A program made the position numbers and the translations under genes. Shown piece after piece: positions 8,391 to 16,622 of a DNA stretch of 64,000 nt. The DNA is from Pedobacter sp. Leaf170 (GTDB lineage Bacteria > Bacteroidota > Bacteroidia > Sphingobacteriales > Sphingobacteriaceae), in the NCBI RefSeq assembly GCF_920984665.1, contig NZ_CAKLBP010000007.1, forward strand, positions 266,077 to 330,076. The letters run 5' to 3'. Each line of letters opens with the position of its first letter. Position 1 is the first letter of the stretch. The notes under the pieces are model-generated. The model saw nothing but the letters and a program-made list of their open reading frames with translations. It had not been told where the DNA came from and searched no databases.

Positions 8391-9016
8391 TACAATAAAT
8401 AAGCTTTAGTGATGTGGTTTCGAACGCGTTGATCATGTGTAGCAATAATTAGTGCTGCACCGTTATTCTGAGCCTGATTAGTTAACATTTCCAATACCTG
8501 AATCGTATTATTATCGTCAAGGCTTGATGTTGGTTCATCAGCAATTAAAAGTGAAGGTTTATTTACCAAAGCACGAGCAACAGAAACCCTTTGCAATTGC
8601 CCTTGACTTAGCTCATCAGGGTAACTGCTTTGTTTTTCATTCAATCCTAAATCATTCAAAATTAACTTGATACGCTGTTTATCAAATTTACATCCGGCCA
8701 TAGAAGCCGCAATTTCTAAATTTTCAATCACAGTTAATGAACGAATTAAGTGTGGCCTTTGAAAAACTATACCAATTTTCTGCCCTCTAAATTTGTCCAT
8801 GCTCTTGGCCGACAAGCCATAAAGATTTACATCATCAAATTTTACATCACCTTGTGTAGGCCTTAATAAACCCGAAATAATGTTAAGCAATGTACTTTTT
8901 CCACTGCCGGAAACCCCCATAAGTAACCATTGTTCTTTATCTTCGATATTCCAATCGGGAAATTTAATAACTTGTCCTTTAGGATATTGATGTGAAATGG
9001 AATTGAGATTTATCAT
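8390..9016 (-). CDS. LolD/MacB-type ABC transporter ATP-binding protein
   Basis: 208 residues, a complete single ATPase domain. Walker A is GVSGSGKST (about residues 34-42), the Q-loop is VFQRPHLI, the signature is LSQGQLQRVSVARAL, Walker B is LLIADEPTSSLD and the H-loop is ATHDQR. It powers the FtsX-like permease encoded directly after it. Its ATG lies in an ATGA overlap with the stop of a 54-codon ORF upstream. A Zur-controlled operon with the same ATPase, FtsX permease and DUF3299-type gene order is known in Pseudomonas aeruginosa (PA4063-PA4066, from memory), which supports a zinc-related role. Confidence 0.93.
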   Translation of the reverse strand: MINLNSISHQYPKGQVIKFPDWNIEDKEQWLLMGVSGSGKSTLLNIISGLLRPTQGDVKFDDVNLYGLSAKSMDKFRGQKIGIVFQRPHLIRSLTVIENLEIAASMAGCKFDKQRIKLILNDLGLNEKQSSYPDELSQGQLQRVSVARALVNKPSLLIADEPTSSLDDNNTIQVLEMLTNQAQNNGAALIIATHDQRVRNHITKAYLL

Positions 9017-9177
9017 TTAATTATTTTTAAGGTCGGTTTAGGCTGCTTGATTATTAAATTTTTAATTGCATACCTTCTGTAAAGTTCAGTAGCATCATTA
9101 CTGCCATGTTTACACGATGGATTAAGCATGGCGATGATACCTAATGCTATTGCGCATCGCATTTTATTTCTAATCAT
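9013..9177 (-). CDS. 54-residue exported or lipoprotein-like peptide
   Basis: A 54-codon ORF begins at the ATG at 9177 (MIRNKMRCAIALGIIAMLNPSC) and its TGA overlaps the ABC ATPase ATG by four bases (9013-9016). The first 22 residues look like a short signal ending in a Cys that could be lipidated, followed by a basic tail (KHGSNDATELYRRYAIKN, then a Lys/Pro-rich end). It is too short for most ORF cut-offs, but the ATGA coupling, the signal-like start and its place between the MerC-like gene and the ATPase argue that it is translated. No family recognised. Confidence 0.55.
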   Translation of the reverse strand: MIRNKMRCAIALGIIAMLNPSCKHGSNDATELYRRYAIKNLIIKQPKPTLKIIK

Positions 9178-9240
9178 GTAGTTTTGCAAATATAGAATTT
9201 AAAATATAGGCCAAACGTGGCTGTATTAATAAGGTTACGC

Positions 9241-9636
9241 TTAATGATTATGTTTCACAGTGCACGATTTAACATATTTTAAATTAATAAAATGTGCTGT
9301 TGCAATAACAATTCCGCCAATTGGAATCAAAATTGGCTCTAAAAAATCATAACCCGAAAAATGCCCGGCTGCTATTAGCGCAAAGCCTAAAACGAGTATT
9401 ACTGTTGGATATATTTTGCGATGTTCTTTCCGGTAAGATATGCTTAAAGACCAAATGCCTAAAATTAGAGAAACCAGTATCATAGAAATTTCCACCCATT
9501 CATTTGCGAGAAAACTAAGGCCCCAAAGTGGTAAAAAGGTAATCAATAATGGAACTAAGGCACAATGGATGGCGCAAAGTACAGAAGCCGTTATACCCAA
9601 ACTATCTAAATTTATACTCGTTTTGGTGATTTTCAT
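9241..9636 (-). CDS. MerC-domain membrane protein
   Basis: 131 residues, four predicted membrane helices (about 14-36, 44-63, 73-91, 97-115). The first helix carries SVLCAIHCALVP, the Cys pair and His typical of MerC, which moves Hg(II) or other soft metals across the inner membrane; the C-terminus ends in CTVKHNH. In Bacteroidota such proteins are found in metal loci without mer reductase, and no merA is seen here. It is the first gene of the minus-strand operon that runs to 4919, directly behind the promoter and candidate operators at 9654-9702. Substrate (Zn, Cu or other) cannot be told from sequence. Confidence 0.8.
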   Translation of the reverse strand: MKITKTSINLDSLGITASVLCAIHCALVPLLITFLPLWGLSFLANEWVEISMILVSLILGIWSLSISYRKEHRKIYPTVILVLGFALIAAGHFSGYDFLEPILIPIGGIVIATAHFINLKYVKSCTVKHNH

Positions 9637-9653
9637 GTTTCAATATTTGAAAA

Positions 9654-9661
9654 CAAATATA
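9654..9661 (-). promoter_or_regulatory. Candidate Bacteroidota -7 box for the metal operon
   Basis: On the minus strand this reads TATATTTG, matching TAnnTTTG, 18 bases before the MerC-like ATG. I see no good TTTG at the usual -33 distance, as is common for repressor-controlled promoters. The implied leader is about 10 bases. Confidence 0.45.
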
Positions 9662-9664
9662 AAA

Positions 9665-9702
9665 GCAATATTGTTGCATTTATAATTTATCATAATAAAT
9701 TA
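9665..9702. promoter_or_regulatory. Two inverted repeats, candidate Fur/Zur operators
   Basis: Two dyads lie directly upstream of the -7 box. One is GCAATATTGTTGC at 9665-9677 (GCAA/TTGC arms, partly symmetric centre). The other is a perfect 8-bp repeat TAATTTAT-CATA-ATAAATTA at 9683-9702. Both fit the length of Fur-family boxes and cover the promoter of an operon that itself encodes a Fur-family protein. Assignment is inference. Confidence 0.4.
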
Positions 9703-9754
9703 TTTTTTTTTCGTGATTGTTCAATGAATTTGAATTTTGTTTTGTTATTAAGGA

Positions 9755-10453
9755 ATGTATGATAATTTCCCGTTAGCAGAAGCTGCAAAGCTTCAGGTTG
9801 AGTTGGCTAAGCAATTAAAATTTGAAAAGGTTACTACTATTTCTACAATTGCTGGAGCAGATATTTCATTTAATAAAGACAGCACAACAATGTATGCAGC
9901 AATAGTTGTTTTATCTTTCCCAGAGCTTAGGCTTATTGGTTATGCTATAGATACTTATGATACCACATTCCCTTTTGAAGATGGATTTTTAGGTTTTAAA
10001 GAAGTTCCGGCATTGTTAAAGGCCTGGGAACTAATTAAGGAAAAGCCTGATGTTGTAGTTTTAGATGGCAACGGAATTCTTCATACAAGAAGGATGGGCG
10101 TGGCGTCTCATTTTGGAATTTTAGCCAATCAGCCTGCAATTGGATGTGCCAAGACGATGCTTAATGGCGAAAATTTTAGTCCGGAAAATTTAAAATTTAG
10201 TACCACTGAGCTAAAAAATAACCAGGAATTTTTAGGCTTTGCATTAAGAACTAAAGTAAATTGTGCTCCAGTTTACGTTTCGGCTGGTCATTTAATTACT
10301 CATCAACAAAGCCTTGAATTGATTAAAAAATGTGTTGGCAAGTATAGAATTCCTGAACCTACACGTATTGCGCATGAAATTGCTAACCAGTTTAGATTAG
10401 GAAAAATTAAAGCTGGTTATCAAACAATTCAAAAACCACTTACTTTATTTTAG
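9755..10453 (+). CDS. nfi: Endonuclease V
   Basis: 232 residues, normal length. Endonuclease V cuts the second phosphodiester 3' of deoxyinosine and so starts repair of deaminated adenine. The metal-binding acids are visible: Asp36 in AGADISF, Glu83 in FKEVPALL and Asp104 in VVLDGNGILHTRR, with the family's ASHFG block after it. It is divergent from the metal operon and ends four bases inside the 3' end of the convergent hemF. Confidence 0.95.
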   Translation: MYDNFPLAEAAKLQVELAKQLKFEKVTTISTIAGADISFNKDSTTMYAAIVVLSFPELRLIGYAIDTYDTTFPFEDGFLGFKEVPALLKAWELIKEKPDVVVLDGNGILHTRRMGVASHFGILANQPAIGCAKTMLNGENFSPENLKFSTTELKNNQEFLGFALRTKVNCAPVYVSAGHLITHQQSLELIKKCVGKYRIPEPTRIAHEIANQFRLGKIKAGYQTIQKPLTLF

Positions 10454-11343
10454 ATCCAATTAATTCCTTTTTTTAGTAGCTGCAGGGTTTTATATTCTTC
10501 AGAACCAATTTCTGGTTGTACATTATAACCCCAATTAGCTTGTGGAGGTAAACTCATTAATATAGATTCTATCCTTCCATTGGTTTCTAAGCCAAATTTA
10601 GTTCCCGAATCGTAAACCAGATTAAATTCTACGTACCTGCTTCTACGCTGATACTGCCATTCTTTTTGAACTTCCGTAAATACTTTTTCACGGTTTCTAT
10701 CAATCAGTTCAGTATAAATTGGCAAAAATGTTTGTCCAATATTTACAGAAAAGTTAAGTATTTCTGCCCAGGTTAATGCTGTATTTTCAGGCTTTAATCT
10801 GTCATAAAATATACCGCCAATGCCCCTTGTTTCCTCTCTGTGTTTAATGAAAAAGTAATCATCAGCATGATTTTTAAACTTTGGGTAAAAATCTACATTG
10901 AAATCATCGCAAGCCTGTTTTAATTTATGATGAAAAAACCTTGCATCGTTTTCAAAAACATAATGTGGCGTTAAATCAATCCCACCGCCAAACCATCTTG
11001 TTTCCTCGTTTAATTCAAAATAGCGAATATTCATGTGGATAATTGGAACCAATGGATGATTTGGATGAATAACGATAGAAACGCCGGTAGCAAAAAAATC
11101 TTCCTCGGTAACATTAAAAGCCTTTTTCACAGCTTCGGGAAGTTTGCCATAAACTGCAGAAAAATTAACGCCGCCTTTTTCTATTATTGCACCGTTCTGC
11201 ATAATACGTGTACGTCCACCTCCTCCTCCATTTCTTTCCCAAAGCTCTTCTTGAAATTTCCCCTTTCCATCAGCTATTTCTAGTCCACGACAAATTTCAT
11301 CCTGTATTAATTTATAACGCTCGGCTACTTCTTCTTTAAACAT
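10450..11343 (-). CDS. hemF: Oxygen-dependent coproporphyrinogen III oxidase
   Basis: 297 residues from the ATG at 11343 (MFKEEVAERYKLIQ), close to the 299 of E. coli HemF; an upstream in-frame ATG at 11367 adds eight residues. HemF decarboxylates coproporphyrinogen III to protoporphyrinogen IX with O2, a late step of heme synthesis, in the cytoplasm. Family blocks present include GGGGGRTRIMQNG, EKGGVNFSAVYG, the signature RYFELNEETRWFGGGIDL, RGIGGIFYD and NLVYDSGTKFGLETNGR. An aerobic enzyme fits the heme-oxygenase and phytochrome genes in the window. The gene stands alone. Confidence 0.96.
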   Translation of the reverse strand: MFKEEVAERYKLIQDEICRGLEIADGKGKFQEELWERNGGGGGRTRIMQNGAIIEKGGVNFSAVYGKLPEAVKKAFNVTEEDFFATGVSIVIHPNHPLVPIIHMNIRYFELNEETRWFGGGIDLTPHYVFENDARFFHHKLKQACDDFNVDFYPKFKNHADDYFFIKHREETRGIGGIFYDRLKPENTALTWAEILNFSVNIGQTFLPIYTELIDRNREKVFTEVQKEWQYQRRSRYVEFNLVYDSGTKFGLETNGRIESILMSLPPQANWGYNVQPEIGSEEYKTLQLLKKGINWI

Positions 11344-11439
11344 GGCTGCTCTTCTATTTCCAAGCAAATTTAAGGCTATTAAACTAGCAAAATCTATTAA
11401 TGTTTAGATTTACATTTTATTGACAGTTTCTGAAAAATT

Positions 11440-12669
11440 CTACTCTTCCAAATAGTTTAAATCTTTATTGAAACTTTCTTTTAAATAGGTTACAGAAATC
11501 ATAGCAATTACAGTTACAATGCCCATTACAATAAAAGCGGCTGTTATAATGTTAAACTGCTGAACAAAATATTCGAATGTTAAAGTTATTGGGATGAGTG
11601 CGCCACGTACAAAATTTGGTGCCGTTGTGGTTACTGTAGAACGGATGTTGGTGCCAAATTGCTCAGCAGCAATGGTAACAAAAGTTGCCCAATAACCTAC
11701 TGCAAAACCCATAAACAGGCAAATTAGTATGAAATTATTCTCGGTTAATTGCGTTCTTGTTAAATAGATAATTACCGTTACTACCGATAAGCTTTGAAAA
11801 ATTAATACCGTTTTTTTTCTAGATTTTAAAATTTGTGCCAGAAAACCGCAAACAACATCGCCAATGGCAATACCAAAATAAGTATACATAATTCCGGTTC
11901 CTGCATTCAAAACCTCTTTAGCGCCTAATGCTTTACCAATTTCTGGCGATTGGGTGACCAAAATGCCTACAATAAACCATAATGGCAAACCTAAACAGAT
12001 GCAAGCGAGGTATTTTAAAAATCGTTTTCTATCTGAAAACAACATAAAGAAGTTACCTTTTGAAACACCTGTTGCTTCTTCGGCTTTTTTGAACATGCCA
12101 GATTCAAAAGTGCCAACACGTAACAATAAGAGCAACAAACCCATTCCTCCACCAACAAAATACGATGTTTGCCAGGAAAAATGCTTCCCAACAGTTGCAG
12201 CGGCGGCAGCGCCTAATAAACCAATCCCGGCAACTACCATTGTTCCGTAGCCGCGTTTTTCTTTATCCATTGTTTCGGTTACCAGAGTGATGCCTGCGCC
12301 AAGTTCACCGGCCAAACCTATCCCAGCTATAAAACGAATAATGGCATAGCTATGTACATCGGTAACAAATCCATTAGCTATGTTGGCAAGAGAATACATT
12401 AAGATAGAACCGAAAAGTACTTTAATTCTACCAAATTTATCGCCGATAATACCCCAAAGCAAGCCACCAAGCAAAAGCCCGAACATTTGCATGTTGATAA
12501 CGTATTCACCATCGGTACGCATGTGCTCAGGCGAAACGCCTATATCGGCAAAACTTTTTAATCGAACAACAGAAAAGAGTACGAGGTCGTATATATCAAC
12601 GAAGTAGCCTAGAGCGGCTACAATGACTAAGAAAATAACGTTGCGGTTATTGGAAGGTTTAGGCTCCAT
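11440..12669 (-). CDS. Major facilitator superfamily transporter
   Basis: About 409 residues from the ATG at 12669 (MEPKPSNNRNVIF); an ATG at 12711 would add a non-homologous 14-residue leader. Twelve hydrophobic segments are visible, with the MFS loop motif GDKFGRIKV between helices 2 and 3 and GIGLAGELGAGITLVTE in helices 4-5. The arrangement recalls the metabolite:H+ symporter or sugar porter branch. Substrate unknown. The gene is monocistronic and preceded by the terminator of the next gene. Confidence 0.87.
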   Translation of the reverse strand: MEPKPSNNRNVIFLVIVAALGYFVDIYDLVLFSVVRLKSFADIGVSPEHMRTDGEYVINMQMFGLLLGGLLWGIIGDKFGRIKVLFGSILMYSLANIANGFVTDVHSYAIIRFIAGIGLAGELGAGITLVTETMDKEKRGYGTMVVAGIGLLGAAAAATVGKHFSWQTSYFVGGGMGLLLLLLRVGTFESGMFKKAEEATGVSKGNFFMLFSDRKRFLKYLACICLGLPLWFIVGILVTQSPEIGKALGAKEVLNAGTGIMYTYFGIAIGDVVCGFLAQILKSRKKTVLIFQSLSVVTVIIYLTRTQLTENNFILICLFMGFAVGYWATFVTIAAEQFGTNIRSTVTTTAPNFVRGALIPITLTFEYFVQQFNIITAAFIVMGIVTVIAMISVTYLKESFNKDLNYLEE

Positions 12670-12731
12670 TGGTTTATTTGGTTTAATCGCTGAAAGTACA
12701 AATAAGCACAAATAAAAAAAAGCCGTAAACG

Positions 12732-12762
12732 AAAAAAGCCCCGAATGTTTCGGGGCTTTTTT
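12732..12762 (-). terminator. Intrinsic terminator of the small lipoprotein gene
   Basis: A perfect 14-bp stem (12732-12745 with 12749-12762, loop TGT) with GCCCCGAA in the stem and flanking A and T tracts. It lies just after the stop of the minus-strand lipoprotein gene and could also work on the other strand. Confidence 0.92.
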
Positions 12763-12765
12763 CCT

Positions 12766-12990
12766 CTAAATTGGAGGAATCGTCTTTTTCATGGTATCGG
12801 GTGGCGTCGTTGTCTTGGCTGTATCCATTGGAGTTGTAGAAGTTTTAGTAGTATCCATTGGTGCAGTTGTTGCAGTTGAATCAGCCATTGTACTATCAGA
12901 AGAACCGGCCATGTTTTTTGATGAGTTGCATGCTGTAGTGGCTACCATTAACGTGCCAGCGAAAGCAAGACTTAAGATTAAATTTTTCAT
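12766..12990 (-). CDS. Small Ser/Thr/Asp-rich lipoprotein
   Basis: 74 residues: a signal MKNLILSLAFAGTLMVATTAC with the lipidation Cys at residue 21, then a low-complexity tail of repeated (M/T)DTTKT, MDTAKT and PDTMKK units. Such short, disordered lipoproteins are common in Pedobacter and probably sit in the cell envelope. It has its own terminator, and about 280 bases without a gene lie upstream, so it is likely monocistronic. No function can be assigned. Confidence 0.75.
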   Translation of the reverse strand: MKNLILSLAFAGTLMVATTACNSSKNMAGSSDSTMADSTATTAPMDTTKTSTTPMDTAKTTTPPDTMKKTIPPI

Positions 12991-13268
12991 TAGGGTTGAG
13001 TTTTAATTTTTATAAAATGAAACAATCATTTATATGATGGTTCACTGTTTTCTTCTTACTTAATATCAAACAACCTTTTAATCATTTAGTTTTACAATTA
13101 TTTTAAAATTTAATTGTCGATTTATTTTTTTATCAAAGGATTATATGTTAATTGTATAAAAGCAACTCATTCAATATCAAATCATTCCAAAATTCTTCTA
13201 CCAAAGTTTTACTTAAGCATGCTTTGTAAAACTTTAAAAGGTGGTAAAACTTTCTGATATTAGTAATT

Positions 13269-13754
13269 ATGATTATTTCTCAAAACACCCTTAAATGGGT
13301 TATGCGCCTTTATCCCCCACTATTCTTTCAGCGCATTTGGGTTCAAAAATTTGAGAACGATTTTACAAGTTGTACGGTTAAGCTGAGTAAAAGCTTTTTA
13401 AATAAAAATTATAATGGTTCTATTTTTGGCGGAACCATTTATGCTGCAACAGATCCTTTTTATGCTTTACTTTTTGATCAGTTGATGCAACGCAGAGGTT
13501 TAAAAGTAAGGGTTTGGCTTAAAAGTGCATCAATTCAATACTTAAAACCCGGGCGTTCGGATTTATTTTTTACGATAAACGTTACCGAAGAAATGATTTT
13601 AGAAGCAGAACAAGCTTTGAAAACCGTAGGCAAGTTTGTAAAAGCCTACCCTATGGAAATTACGAATAAACAGGGCGAACTTTGCGCCACAGTAATGAAT
13701 GAAGTTTACATAAGAAACCTGCACCAGGGCGAACAGCCTAGAGTTGCTTACTAA
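13269..13754 (+). CDS. DUF4442 hotdog-fold protein
   Basis: 161 residues with the layout of DUF4442/PaaI-like hotdog thioesterase relatives: a helix after FGGTIYAATDPFYALLF, a strand VRVWLKSASIQYLKPG, then VTEEMI and a last strand CATVMNEVYIR. Hotdog enzymes of this kind act on acyl-CoA or acyl-carrier thioesters; DUF4442 lacks a proven activity. The following AlbA_2 gene begins 10 bases after its stop. No conserved catalytic acid can be pointed to with confidence. Confidence 0.8.
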   Translation: MIISQNTLKWVMRLYPPLFFQRIWVQKFENDFTSCTVKLSKSFLNKNYNGSIFGGTIYAATDPFYALLFDQLMQRRGLKVRVWLKSASIQYLKPGRSDLFFTINVTEEMILEAEQALKTVGKFVKAYPMEITNKQGELCATVMNEVYIRNLHQGEQPRVAY

Positions 13755-13764
13755 TCTATTTTAT

Positions 13765-14391
13765 ATGCCGAGTATTAAAAGTTTGATTTTGCAGGGTGAA
13801 GGCGTTACGCTTGATTTCAAAAAAACGATTACCAATACTGGCAAAATTGCCAAAAGCCTGGTCGCTTTTGCAAATAATAAAGGCGGCAAATTATTAATTG
13901 GAGTAGCTGATGATGGTACAATAAAGGGAGTGAAAGCTGAAGATGAAGAAAGGTATATGATTTTAACTGCAGCACACCAATTTTGCAAACCTGCAATTGA
14001 ACCAAACTTTGAAGAAATTTATGTAGATGATAAATTGATTTTGGTTGCTAATATACCGGAAAGCGACACCAAACCACATTATGCTTTAGATGAGGATAAC
14101 AAATGGTGGGCATATATTCGTATAGATGATAAAAGCGTTTTAGCAAGCAAAATTATTGTCGAAGTTTTAAAGAATGACCATAAAAATAACGGTGTGCTTA
14201 TCTCTTATTCTGATAACGAGAAAAAGCTACTCGAATATCTGGACAAAAACGATAAAATAACGCTAAAAGAATACAGCAAATTAATGAGAAGCTCTTATCG
14301 CAAGGCGCAAAAAATTATTGTAAACCTTATTTTGGCAAACGTAATTAAATCCAATACCTCCGAAAAGGAAGAGTATTTCACAGCAGTATAA
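13765..14391 (+). CDS. AlbA_2 (Schlafen-type) domain protein
   Basis: 208 residues from the ATG at 13765 (MPSIKSLILQGEG). Residues 7-125 form an AlbA_2 domain: GVTLDFKKTI, then AKSLVAFANNKGGKLLIGVADDGTIKGV, then the YIRIDDKS strand. This domain is found in Schlafen-like and ATP- or DNA-binding regulators. The C-terminal 70 residues (SYSDNEKKLLEYLDKNDKITLKEYSKLMRSSYRKAQKII) look like a winged-helix DNA-binding domain. It is probably a transcriptional regulator of unknown target. It is closely spaced with the DUF4442 gene. Confidence 0.82.
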   Translation: MPSIKSLILQGEGVTLDFKKTITNTGKIAKSLVAFANNKGGKLLIGVADDGTIKGVKAEDEERYMILTAAHQFCKPAIEPNFEEIYVDDKLILVANIPESDTKPHYALDEDNKWWAYIRIDDKSVLASKIIVEVLKNDHKNNGVLISYSDNEKKLLEYLDKNDKITLKEYSKLMRSSYRKAQKIIVNLILANVIKSNTSEKEEYFTAV

Positions 14392-14456
14392 CTCCTTAGA
14401 TTTTCGTTCGATTTATCATTCTTTTTGAAGTTTAAAAAGCCGAACTTCGCAGACTT

Positions 14457-15836
14457 ATGTTTTCAAAAATTTACTCAAAATACAAACCTTATTATAAAGA
14501 AAACCTTCATTTGGCATTGCCGATTGTAGGCTCGCAGGTTGGCCATACGTTGGTGCACATGGCCGATAGCGTAATCGTTGGTCATTTTACAGATACTACG
14601 CAACTTGCCGCCGTATCTTTAGTGAACAGCATATTTATTTTAATTATGGTTATCGGTTTGGGTATTTCTTATGGTTTAACGCCATTAATCGCTCAAGAAA
14701 ACGGACGCTCTAATCCTGAAGAGTGCGGAAAACTCTTATCAAACAGTTTGATAATTAATGTTTTGATAGGCATTTTACTTTACTGCCTTGTTCATTTTGG
14801 TGTATTGCTTGTTATCGATAATTTAGGACAAACACCTGCTGTAGTTTATTATGCAAAGCCATATCTTGGTTTCCTCTCTGTATCTATTATTCCATTGCTG
14901 GTGTTTCAAACATTTAAGCAATTTGCCGAAGGTTTAGGTTTTACCAAACAAGCCATGTTTGTATCTATTTGGGGCAATGCAATTAACATAATATTAGGAA
15001 TCATTTTCGTTAAAGGAATGTTTGGCATTAAACCGATGGGCGTAAGCGGTGTTGGACTTAGCACATTGATTGACAGAATTTTAATGGCTACCGTAATGGC
15101 GATTTATGTGCTAAGATCAAAACATTTCAGAAAGTATCTTATCAATTTTAAAGCAACTTTTATTGATAAAGTTAGGGCAATTAAAATTATCAAAATTGGT
15201 GCACCAGTTGCCATGCAATATTCATTTGAAATTAGTGCATTTAGTGGTGCAGCGGTACTAATTGGAACTATTGGCGCAACAGAACAAGCCGCACATCAAA
15301 TTGCGATAAGCCTGGCTGCAATGACGTATATGATTGCAAGTGGAATTGCATCTGCAGCAACAATTAAAACAGGTAATAATTTTGGTAAAAATAATTTTGA
15401 TGATTTAAGAAAATCCGCTATTGCCAGCTATCACGTTATTTTGTTGTTTATGAGTTGTACAGCAATAATTTTCATCCTGGCAAACAGCCTTATGCCTTTC
15501 ATTTATACAGAAGATTTAAATGTGATTAAAATTGCTGCTCAATTACTAATCATTGCCGGCTTTTTTCAATTATTTGATGGTACGCAAGTTGTAGGTTTAG
15601 GAGTTTTACGCGGCATTGGAGATGTTAATGTGCCTACTTTTATTACATTTTTAGCATATTGGGTTGTAGGCATTCCTATTGGATATGTTTTAGGCTTTAA
15701 GTTTAATTTGGGCGTTAACGGGATTTGGTATGGTCTAACTTTCGGTTTATTAACTGCATCTATCCTATTGTTTTTGAGATTCCAGAATAAAACTAAAGCA
15801 TTAAATATTAAGGCCGAAAAACAATTAATAAATTAA
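14457..15836 (+). CDS. MATE-family multidrug efflux transporter
   Basis: 459 residues with 12 membrane segments in two six-helix halves. The N-terminal half has LPIVGSQVGHTLVHMADSVIVGHF and the second half APVAMQYSFEISAFSG, the MATE pseudo-repeat. MATE proteins export cationic drugs in exchange for Na+ or H+. The gene follows the AlbA_2 protein by 65 bases in the same direction. Substrate unknown. Confidence 0.92.
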   Translation: MFSKIYSKYKPYYKENLHLALPIVGSQVGHTLVHMADSVIVGHFTDTTQLAAVSLVNSIFILIMVIGLGISYGLTPLIAQENGRSNPEECGKLLSNSLIINVLIGILLYCLVHFGVLLVIDNLGQTPAVVYYAKPYLGFLSVSIIPLLVFQTFKQFAEGLGFTKQAMFVSIWGNAINIILGIIFVKGMFGIKPMGVSGVGLSTLIDRILMATVMAIYVLRSKHFRKYLINFKATFIDKVRAIKIIKIGAPVAMQYSFEISAFSGAAVLIGTIGATEQAAHQIAISLAAMTYMIASGIASAATIKTGNNFGKNNFDDLRKSAIASYHVILLFMSCTAIIFILANSLMPFIYTEDLNVIKIAAQLLIIAGFFQLFDGTQVVGLGVLRGIGDVNVPTFITFLAYWVVGIPIGYVLGFKFNLGVNGIWYGLTFGLLTASILLFLRFQNKTKALNIKAEKQLIN

Positions 15837-15849
15837 CTGTAAATGTTGA

Positions 15850-16584
15850 TTATTTACCGCCAACATTAACAATTAAGCCGATAGTGAAAATTGAATTTCC
15901 TGCCGACATGTATTTTCTGCTTTTTAAACCAATATTGCTGCTGGTTGTATATTGCAGTTGAAAAGTTTTACTTAATGCCATACGTGTAAAGAAAATTGGC
16001 TCAAAGAAAATGTTATCTTCTTTAGGTTGAACAACACCATTTATAAAAAACCTATCCATTGTTAGATGGCTTATTCTTAATGCCGTACCATAGTTAATCG
16101 GAAAATCTGTTCCGAACAACCTTAAATTATTCTTCTTTTTTGAGCTATAATTAACTTGCAAAAAGGCTTTGCGGAAATCAACCTCCTGCACTTCATTACT
16201 TATTAAAATATCATTTTTATAATCTCTAAAAGTTATGTCGCTCCAGCCCTTTCCAACGCCTGCATAGATTTCGATAATCCTGTTATCATCTGGTCCAAAG
16301 GTGTCAAAATATCCGCCACCAATTTCAACAAGCTTGTGTCCAAAATCTTTAGTTTTTCGTTCATTATTCATTGTAGAAGCGCTAAACAAAACACCAAAAT
16401 GATTTGAAACCGCATAAGCGCCATTTATACTGGCATTACCCTTTAAAGAAATATGTCCGCCACCACTAAATTCGCCTTGCTTGCTGAGCATTGGTGTATT
16501 CGGAACATTTGGCATGTAAACTGAAGAACAACTGGCCATAAAAAGCGCAAAAACCGGAACTGTTAAACGTAAGTATTTTATCAT
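15850..16584 (-). CDS. Outer-membrane beta-barrel-like lipoprotein
   Basis: 244 residues; signal MIKYLRLTVPVFALFMASC with a lipobox (MASC), then SSVYMPNVPNTPMLSKQGEFSGG. Alternating strands (GGHISLKGNASINGAYAV, HFGVLFSAST, RMALSKTFQLQYTTSSNIG) and a strand near the C-terminus ending in GLIVNVGGK suggest an outer-membrane barrel of eight or so strands. Lipoproteins that carry a barrel domain are known in Bacteroidota. Function not recognised. It lies 38 bases downstream of truC on the same strand, so it may be read from that operon. Confidence 0.75.
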   Translation of the reverse strand: MIKYLRLTVPVFALFMASCSSVYMPNVPNTPMLSKQGEFSGGGHISLKGNASINGAYAVSNHFGVLFSASTMNNERKTKDFGHKLVEIGGGYFDTFGPDDNRIIEIYAGVGKGWSDITFRDYKNDILISNEVQEVDFRKAFLQVNYSSKKKNNLRLFGTDFPINYGTALRISHLTMDRFFINGVVQPKEDNIFFEPIFFTRMALSKTFQLQYTTSSNIGLKSRKYMSAGNSIFTIGLIVNVGGK

Positions 16585-16622
16585 AGATGTTTAATAAACA
16601 GAATTTGTTGACAAAAATTGTG

